From positions 1 through 27,038 of the forward strand of contig DATCDR010000045.1 in assembly GCA_036510575.1 (NCBI GenBank): 27,038 nt of DNA, in the 5' to 3' direction. The stretch's first letter is position 1. Every line of letters begins with the position of its first letter. The DNA is from DATCDR01 sp036510575 (GTDB taxonomy: Bacteria > Actinomycetota > Acidimicrobiia > Acidimicrobiales > Bog-793). Under the pieces are notes generated by a model. It saw nothing but the letters and a program-made list of their open reading frames with translations, ran no database searches and was not told where the DNA came from. This document shows, piece by piece, positions 22,539 through 27,038 of this stretch. A program made the translations under genes and the position numbers.

Positions 22539-22856
22539 TCAGATGCAGCCGCGAGGCTTCGGGATGCCGGCGATCTTTGCGGCCGTCTTCGCCGGACCTT
22601 TCGGGAATAGCTCGTAGAGCTCTTTGATCGAGACGCCTGAGGTTTTGCCGAGAACGCGGACCGTCGGGCCGGTGCCCTTTTCGGCGTACTCGGCACGCAT
22701 GAACTTGACGATGCGCCAGTGCTGCTCGCTCAGTTCGTCGATTCCGACGCTGTGGGCGATCTCGGGTGCCATCTCCTCGGTCCATTGGTCGGGTTCCTCG
22801 AAGAACCCCTCGTCGTTGACAGCGACGACCCGTCCGGCATACGTGGTAGTGGGCAT
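22539..22856 (-). CDS. TusE/DsrC-like sulfur carrier with a single C-terminal cysteine
   Basis: This 105-aa DsrC-family protein starts with MPTTTYAGRVVAVNDEGFFE. The family core is present: W-x-E-x-x-A-x-x-x-A (WTEEMAPEIA), LSEQHWRIVKFMRAEY, and VRVLGKTSGVSIKELYELFP. The flexible C-terminal arm reads PKGPAKTAAKIAGIPKPRGC, then Ile. The penultimate Cys104 (CysB) is the sulfur-bearing residue. The second arm cysteine of true DsrC (CysA, 11 residues earlier) is Ala93, so this is the TusE-like type. It cannot form the intramolecular trisulfide of dissimilatory sulfite reduction and more likely relays persulfide sulfur. It sits between the SQR-like gene (44 bases upstream) and dsrE. Confidence 0.88.
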   Translation of the reverse strand: MPTTTYAGRVVAVNDEGFFEEPDQWTEEMAPEIAHSVGIDELSEQHWRIVKFMRAEYAEKGTGPTVRVLGKTSGVSIKELYELFPKGPAKTAAKIAGIPKPRGCI

Positions 22857-22900
22857 CAGCAGTACCCCCCTTCGCGAGTCACCAGGTGGGATCGAACTGG

Positions 22901-24142
22901 TCATGGCCGTGAGGACACCTTGTGCTTGCCGCGTACCGGCATGGGTGAATTCACTCCCGGTAGGTCCCGGCCCGGAAGCAGGCTGTGCCAGTAGAGCCAC
23001 TGGAACATGAGCTTGCCGAGATGATTGAGATAGGACTCCTTGAGCGGCGGCAAGCCGACCGCACTTGGGTAGTGACCCGGTAAAGGCTCGGTCTCGTAGT
23101 TGAAGTCGATGAGCAGCGCCTTGTTGAATCCGCTCTCGATGAAGCAGTTGGTGGGTCCATCGAAACTCGCGTCAAGGTCTTCGCCGGCGAGATAGCGACG
23201 GACGTTTTCGACAAGTACTTCGCCTTCGAAGTGGGTGACTGAGCCCGCCTTCGACGCGGGAACACTCGCGGCGTCACCGATCACGAAGACGTTGGGCCGA
23301 GCTTTCGACTGCAACGTGTGCTCGTCGGTCGGGATGAAGTTGAGCTCGTCGCCGAGCTCGGGGGACCGTCCGATGTAGGGCGCACCGCTGTGGAGTGGCA
23401 CGACGACAGCGAGGTCGAAGGGAATCTCACGGCCGTCGTAAGCAGTGAGCGTCCCCTCCGCACCGTCGACGGTTCCGGTGTTGAACTCCGTGACGAGCTC
23501 GATGCCCTTGTCGGCGAGCATGCCACCGAGACGCTTCGAAGCGATGGGCTTCGTGAACGCCCCGTCCAACGGCGTGACGTAGGTCAGCTTCACCCGATCG
23601 CGAAGTCCCCGCTCTTTGAAGTACCAGTCGGCAAGGAAGCAGAACTCGAGCGGAGCAACCGGACACTTGATCGGCATGTCGACGACGTTCACGACAATCC
23701 GGCCGCCGTCGAAGCTTGCGAGCGCGGCCTCGAGAGCGGAGGCTCCTTCAAGCGAATAGAAGGTGAAGACCTTCTCCATCCATCCCGGACCCACCAGTCC
23801 CTCCGTCTCCTCTGGGACGAGCACGGCGCCGGTGGCGATGACGAGCACGTCGTAGGCAAGGGTGGAGCCGTTCTCGAGGTGCACCTCATTGGCATCGAGG
23901 TCCACATGGTCGACGGCACTCCGCACAAAGGTGATTCCCTGGTGCAGCTGGCGTTGTCGGGGTCGGATGAGATCCTCGCGATGCGCTAGTCCGAAAGGTA
24001 TGAACAAGAGACCGGGTTGGTAAATGTGGTCGTCGTCTTGATCGACAACCGTGATTTCGGCTCCTTCATCGCTTCGGCGGAGCCGATTGGCCGACAGCGT
24101 GCCGCCTGTTCCACTGCCGAGGATCACGATGCGATTGCTCAT
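22901..24142 (-). CDS. Sulfide:quinone oxidoreductase-like flavoprotein (second copy)
   Basis: This 413-aa protein starts at the ATG at 24142; upstream in-frame sequence lacks family character. The FAD motif RIVILGSGTGGTLSANRLRR is at residues 4-23. Other family segments are YQPGLLFIPFGL, the ATG motif VLVIATGAVLVPEE, and the active region MPIKCPVAPLEFCFLADWYF with Cys160 and Cys168. FTKPIAS and NVFVIGDAASVPASKAGSV follow, then NCFIESG (a third Cys near 350). The C-terminus FQWLYWHSLLPGRDLPG is suited to the membrane surface. It differs clearly from the copy at 17938-19385 in cysteine spacing, so it belongs to another SQR-like subgroup. Substrate is inferred from family and from the TusE-DsrE genes downstream. 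It is the only SQR-like frame here that is fully open. Confidence 0.85.
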   Translation of the reverse strand: MSNRIVILGSGTGGTLSANRLRRSDEGAEITVVDQDDDHIYQPGLLFIPFGLAHREDLIRPRQRQLHQGITFVRSAVDHVDLDANEVHLENGSTLAYDVLVIATGAVLVPEETEGLVGPGWMEKVFTFYSLEGASALEAALASFDGGRIVVNVVDMPIKCPVAPLEFCFLADWYFKERGLRDRVKLTYVTPLDGAFTKPIASKRLGGMLADKGIELVTEFNTGTVDGAEGTLTAYDGREIPFDLAVVVPLHSGAPYIGRSPELGDELNFIPTDEHTLQSKARPNVFVIGDAASVPASKAGSVTHFEGEVLVENVRRYLAGEDLDASFDGPTNCFIESGFNKALLIDFNYETEPLPGHYPSAVGLPPLKESYLNHLGKLMFQWLYWHSLLPGRDLPGVNSPMPVRGKHKVSSRP

Positions 24143-24230
24143 AATCTCAGTCAAGGCTGTGCTGATCGATTCGTTAGAGGCGAAGGACCCTTTTCTCAAC
24201 GGCCACGGCGAATAGTCAGGTCGCTTAGTG

Positions 24231-24287
24231 GTGTCGGCGTCAGTGCCACCCGGGCGAAAGTTACGAGAGGCACGTCGTCGCCGACAC
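24231..24287. other. Two-part inverted repeat between methyltransferase and SQR genes
   Basis: GTGTCGGCG (24231-24239) pairs with CGCCGACAC (24279-24287), and inside it GTGCC (24243-24247) pairs with GGCAC (24269-24273). The structure lies 154 bases downstream of the methyltransferase stop and 89 bases upstream of the SQR start, on the same transcribed strand. It may be the methyltransferase terminator or part of the SQR leader. The rest of 24143-24440 has no recognisable gene. Confidence 0.5.
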
Positions 24288-24440
24288 AACGGAAGCCGAG
24301 CAGAGCGTTCCTGTCATGGCAAGAGGCTCGCTCGAACCGGTCGCGCCGGTCGCGAACGCGCCAACTCGACGCTTGGGACCAATGGCGGTTATTTCTTGTC
24401 TTGCCGAATTTCCAGGCTCCGACGTCGCGGCGGATGGTGC

Positions 24441-25163
24441 TCAGGTTGGGCGGCGGCCCGCGTAGATCACGTTCTCCAGATGCTTCCAGTAGACGTCGAC
24501 GCCTTCGAACCCGGCGGCGCGGAAGTACTCCAGTTGCTGGTCGAGTGGGATCATGTAACGGACGTGGTTCTCGAAGCGGGCCTTCTCGAGCGGCGTCCGA
24601 TTGCTCCGCTTGTGCTCGGCATCGGGGTCGCCGCGGTCATTGGTGTGCTGCCACGTGGCCTCGACAAGCGGATCAGGCGAGGTCACAGGGTCGTAGTTCA
24701 CGTACCAGGCGCCAGGAGCAAGCCGGTCGTAGATCTCGGCGAAGAGACCTACTTTTCGATCGTCAGGCATGTGGTGGATACACAGCGAGGTGATCACTGC
24801 GTCGAGATCGTGCGGGATCTCCGCCGGCCAGGCACCGACGAGCATGTCGAAGTCGACGTATCGGAATCTTCCCGCCCAGGGCTCGAGCTCCCGGGTACCC
24901 TCAGCGACCATCTGCGGAGAGAACTCCGCGAGCACGGCGCTGCTGTGCGGATATAGCTCGAGGAGGACCCGCGACGCGGCGCCCATTCCCGCGCCGAGAT
25001 CGAGAAACGTGAACGTGTCGGTCGACTCGAAGGGGAGGAGTTCGCCCATGATCCTCCAGTGTTCGATCCGCTGGCGCTCACGTTCTCCGGCCGTTGCGGC
25101 CCACGCTTTGATGACCTCGTCGGACTTCCAAATTGCGGCGTTGGTATCAGTGCTATCGGTCAT
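24441..25163 (-). CDS. Class I SAM-dependent methyltransferase
   Basis: This 240-aa cytoplasmic enzyme has the SAM-binding motif I FTFLDLGAGMGAASRVLLELYP (near residues 53-75), with LAEFSPQMV as the acidic end of beta-2. DFDMLVGAWP follows, then motif IV region HDLDAVITSLCIHHMPDDRK and RLAPGAWYVNYDPVTSPDP. The C-terminus carries RYMIPLDQQLEYFRAAGFEG, a common lid and final strand. It resembles generic Methyltransf_25-type enzymes; the substrate cannot be told. No Shine-Dalgarno sequence precedes the ATG, but TAGTCT lies about 7 bases upstream, so the mRNA may be leaderless. It follows the YeiH-like gene by 67 bases on the same strand. A link to the sulfur genes is not shown by the sequence. 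Confidence 0.85.
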   Translation of the reverse strand: MTDSTDTNAAIWKSDEVIKAWAATAGERERQRIEHWRIMGELLPFESTDTFTFLDLGAGMGAASRVLLELYPHSSAVLAEFSPQMVAEGTRELEPWAGRFRYVDFDMLVGAWPAEIPHDLDAVITSLCIHHMPDDRKVGLFAEIYDRLAPGAWYVNYDPVTSPDPLVEATWQHTNDRGDPDAEHKRSNRTPLEKARFENHVRYMIPLDQQLEYFRAAGFEGVDVYWKHLENVIYAGRRPT

Positions 25164-25230
25164 AGAGCAAAGACTACGCGGCCGTATGGGAGCTCGGATC
25201 CGTCCCCTTTTCCCGGCGACGGCGTGCCAT

Positions 25231-26316
25231 TCACCATGCGCCGAGGGAGAACTGGAGTCCGAGGCTTGTCGACAGCACGATGAGCCAGACGAGCGCGCCG
25301 AGAAGCAGCGGTTTGGCACCTGTTCGGCGGATCGCTCGCGCTTGGGTGGAGAGGCCGATCGCAGCGAGCGCGAACGTGATCAGCACCTGCGCGGTGCTCG
25401 TCAAGGAGGAGTGCCATGACGATGGAATCAGCCGTGCGGTATCAGCTGCCACCGCGGCGAGGAACCAGATGATGAACATCGGCAACACCTGGCGGACCTG
25501 GGTTATGCGGCGTCGACTAGACGAAGGGACCGTGCTTGGCGGCGCGGTCCGGGAGCGCATAACGCCGAGCACGATGGTGATCGGGATGATCGCGAGGGTC
25601 CGAGTCAGCTTGACCACAACTGCATAGCTGGCCGCGCCGTGCCCGTAGACCGTCGACGCGGCTACGACCGACGACAGGTCGTTGATCGCGGTCCCCGCCC
25701 ACAACCCGAATGCGTGCGGTGAAAGACCCATGAGGTGTCCAAGGGCCGGGAAGGACAGGACCGCAACGATGTTAAAGGTGAAGATCGTGGAGATCGCGTA
25801 GGAGACGTCGGCTTCCGACGCCCCGATGACTGCCTCGGTCGCAGCGATCGCCGCGGCGCCGCAGATCCCGGTTCCGATGCCGACAAGGAGCCTGAGGTCT
25901 TTCTTGACCGACAGGACGCGTCCGATCAACTGTGCAGCAACGAGCGCGACAATCAAGCTGCCGAGAAGAACCGGTAGCGATCGCGCGCCGGTGCTCGCCA
26001 CCTCCCCTAGCGAAAGGGTCGCCCCGAGCAAGACGATCGATGCCTGCAGCACTGACCTACTGGCGAACCGGAGGCCCGGACGCGCTGATGGCCGGAGCGG
26101 GTGCAGTGTCGAGACGATGATCCCCAAGCTCACCGCGACGACTGGAGCACCGACGGTGGGCACGAAGTGCCCGACTGCTGTTGCGGCTACTCCGGTCGAT
26201 GCGACCAGGAAGAGACCGGGCAGTCTTGACCCGAGTGCCCCGCGCATCGTTGCGTAGGAAAGTCGCGACCGAAGGGGGTGAGGAGCTACGTCTAATCCGC
26301 TCACAGCAACAAGCAT
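25231..26316 (-). CDS. YeiH/UPF0324-family putative sulfate exporter
   Basis: This 361-aa protein has about ten membrane segments. Family hallmarks are VVAVSLGIIVSTLHPLRPS near the start and SVLQASIVLLGATLSLGEV. The strongly conserved LLVGIGTGICGAAAIAATEA follows, with SYAISTIFTFNIVAVLSFPA and FGLWAGTAINDLSSVVAAST. LITFALAAIGLSTQARAIRR lies late in the protein. Members are annotated as putative sulfate exporters, with thin experimental support. The ATG at 26316 is the longest start; Met24 (26247) would still keep all membrane segments, and neither has a good ribosome binding site. A LysR gene is divergent, as in the enterobacterial yeiE-yeiH pair. Export of an oxidised sulfur end product would fit the neighbourhood (inference). 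Confidence 0.85.
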   Translation of the reverse strand: MLVAVSGLDVAPHPLRSRLSYATMRGALGSRLPGLFLVASTGVAATAVGHFVPTVGAPVVAVSLGIIVSTLHPLRPSARPGLRFASRSVLQASIVLLGATLSLGEVASTGARSLPVLLGSLIVALVAAQLIGRVLSVKKDLRLLVGIGTGICGAAAIAATEAVIGASEADVSYAISTIFTFNIVAVLSFPALGHLMGLSPHAFGLWAGTAINDLSSVVAASTVYGHGAASYAVVVKLTRTLAIIPITIVLGVMRSRTAPPSTVPSSSRRRITQVRQVLPMFIIWFLAAVAADTARLIPSSWHSSLTSTAQVLITFALAAIGLSTQARAIRRTGAKPLLLGALVWLIVLSTSLGLQFSLGAW

Positions 26317-26362
26317 GCGGCCGTCTTTAATCGAGGGGAACGTCGATTCTTCACATCGCCAT

Positions 26363-26377
26363 ATAAGGTTGGCCTAT
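26363..26377. promoter_or_regulatory. LysR-type box overlapping the lysR start
   Basis: The 15-base sequence ATAAGGTTGGCCTAT has ATA/TAT ends and the T-N11-A spacing of LysR-regulator sites. It overlaps the ATG at 26376. A TATAAG hexamer at 26362-26367 could be a -10 element, which would make the lysR mRNA leaderless or nearly so. The site could control both lysR and the divergent exporter gene 46 bases away. Confidence 0.45.
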
Positions 26378-27038
26378 GCCACTTCCGCAGCCGTTGCCGG
26401 ATGTTGCATCGCTCGATCTCCTGAGGAGCGTCGCGGACCTCGGTTCGATCCGACAGGCCGCGCTTCTCCACAACATCAGCCAGCCGGCGGCGAGCACCCG
26501 GATCCGGTCGCTGGAGCGCACGCTCGGACTGCAGCTGCTCGAGCGTCAAAGCGGCGGGTCCCGGTTGACCGACGAAGGCGCGGCGATCGTGCAATGGAGC
26601 GAGGTTCTGCTCGATGCGATGCGAACGTTGATAAGCGGAACCGCGGCGCTGCGTCATGCCAGCGGGACCCATCTTCGCCTCGCGGCCAGCATGACTGTCG
26701 CGGAGTACCTCGTCCCGAGTTGGTTGAACCGACTACGCACGCTCGATCCGACGATCTCGGTGTCATTGGTGATGGGCAACTCCGAGGATGTCGTTGAGAG
26801 AGTGCGCCGACACCGCGCTGATCTCGGATTTGTCGAGGGTCAACGAGCGCCGAAAGACCTCTCGTCATGGGTTATTGGCCACGACGACCTCGTAGTGATC
26901 GTTGCGCCATCGCACGAGTGGGCACGCGGGACCACCGTCACTGTGAAGGAGTTGGCGGCCACTCCATTGATCCTTCGCGAGACGGGATCCGGCACCCGCG
27001 AGGTCCTCGAGGCGGGCCTGCAACCCCTTGGCCTCCAG
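26376..27038 (+). CDS. LysR-family transcriptional regulator (3' end outside the window)
   Basis: The 221 residues present begin with the LysR winged helix: LDLLRSVADLGSIRQAALLH, then NISQPAASTRIRSLERTLGL, followed by QLLERQSGGSRLTDEGAAIV. The first half of the effector domain follows, with LRLAASMTVAEYLVPSWLNR and ADLGFVEG. VIGHDDLVVIVAPSHEWARG comes next, and LILRETGSGTREVLEAGL shows the substrate-loop start. Reading stays open to the last base, so perhaps 80 residues are missing. RETGSGTRE is characteristic of the CysB/YeiE-like branch that senses sulfur or anion compounds. It is divergent from the YeiH-like exporter gene, its likely target. No ribosome binding site is visible. Confidence 0.88.
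   Translation, partial: MPLPQPLPDVASLDLLRSVADLGSIRQAALLHNISQPAASTRIRSLERTLGLQLLERQSGGSRLTDEGAAIVQWSEVLLDAMRTLISGTAALRHASGTHLRLAASMTVAEYLVPSWLNRLRTLDPTISVSLVMGNSEDVVERVRRHRADLGFVEGQRAPKDLSSWVIGHDDLVVIVAPSHEWARGTTVTVKELAATPLILRETGSGTREVLEAGLQPLGLQ

Overview
The window is GC-rich DNA from a high-GC Gram-positive bacterium (Actinomycetota). The evidence is frequent GTG starts, ATGA/GTGA operon overlaps, a RegX3-like response regulator relic beside pst genes, an actinobacterial-type ArsC, and a CsoR/CstR-family regulator. Arsenic efflux plus a large sulfide/persulfide gene set would suit a metal- and sulfide-rich habitat such as mine drainage or a geothermal site. That habitat, and a guess at an acidimicrobial lineage, are inference.

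Layout. (1) 1-838: the end of a transposase abuts a 5'-truncated, frameshifted RegX3-like regulator. (2) 835-4718, minus strand: pstS-pstC-pstA-pstB, intact, with PHO-box-like half-sites upstream. (3) 5002-7464: an arsenic locus with a broken arsR, a divergent arsI-like glyoxalase split by a 7-bp tandem duplication, and intact acr3 and arsC. (4) 8167-10029: a secreted DUF3089 hydrolase and a divergent MarR regulator around one palindrome. (5) 10267-12753: decayed genes, namely a molybdate-type ABC ATPase, a PadR fragment, a D-Ala-D-Ala carboxypeptidase in three frames and a small broken gene. (6) 12849-15753: a ClC-family channel, a GntR/HutC regulator and a CDF-like transporter. (7) 15789-17256: a broken TetR gene and the C-terminal half of an MMPL efflux gene, joined head to head. 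(8) 17352-26316: a sulfur region, followed by a LysR gene that runs off the window.

The sulfur region is the most interesting part. A CsoR-family repressor has the cysteine pattern of the persulfide sensor CstR. Three 16-bp sites of the form TACC-N8-GGTA lie in front of cstR itself, a 60-aa DUF2892 membrane protein, and a 53-aa Cys-rich protein. Around them are two minus-strand operons. One is CoA-disulfide/persulfide reductase-rhodanese, an SQR-like flavoprotein and a 58-aa basic protein. The other is a second SQR-like flavoprotein, a TusE/DsrC-like carrier and a DsrE-like protein. A YeiH-type putative anion exporter with a divergent LysR gene closes the region. Together they could sense persulfide, oxidise sulfide, relay sulfane sulfur between protein thiols and export an end product (inference).

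About eleven genes are truncated or frameshifted, while the pst, acr3-arsC, ClC-GntR-CDF and most sulfur genes are open. This clustering argues for real gene decay rather than random sequencing indels, although read data would be needed to exclude errors. No tRNA, rRNA or CRISPR array was seen.
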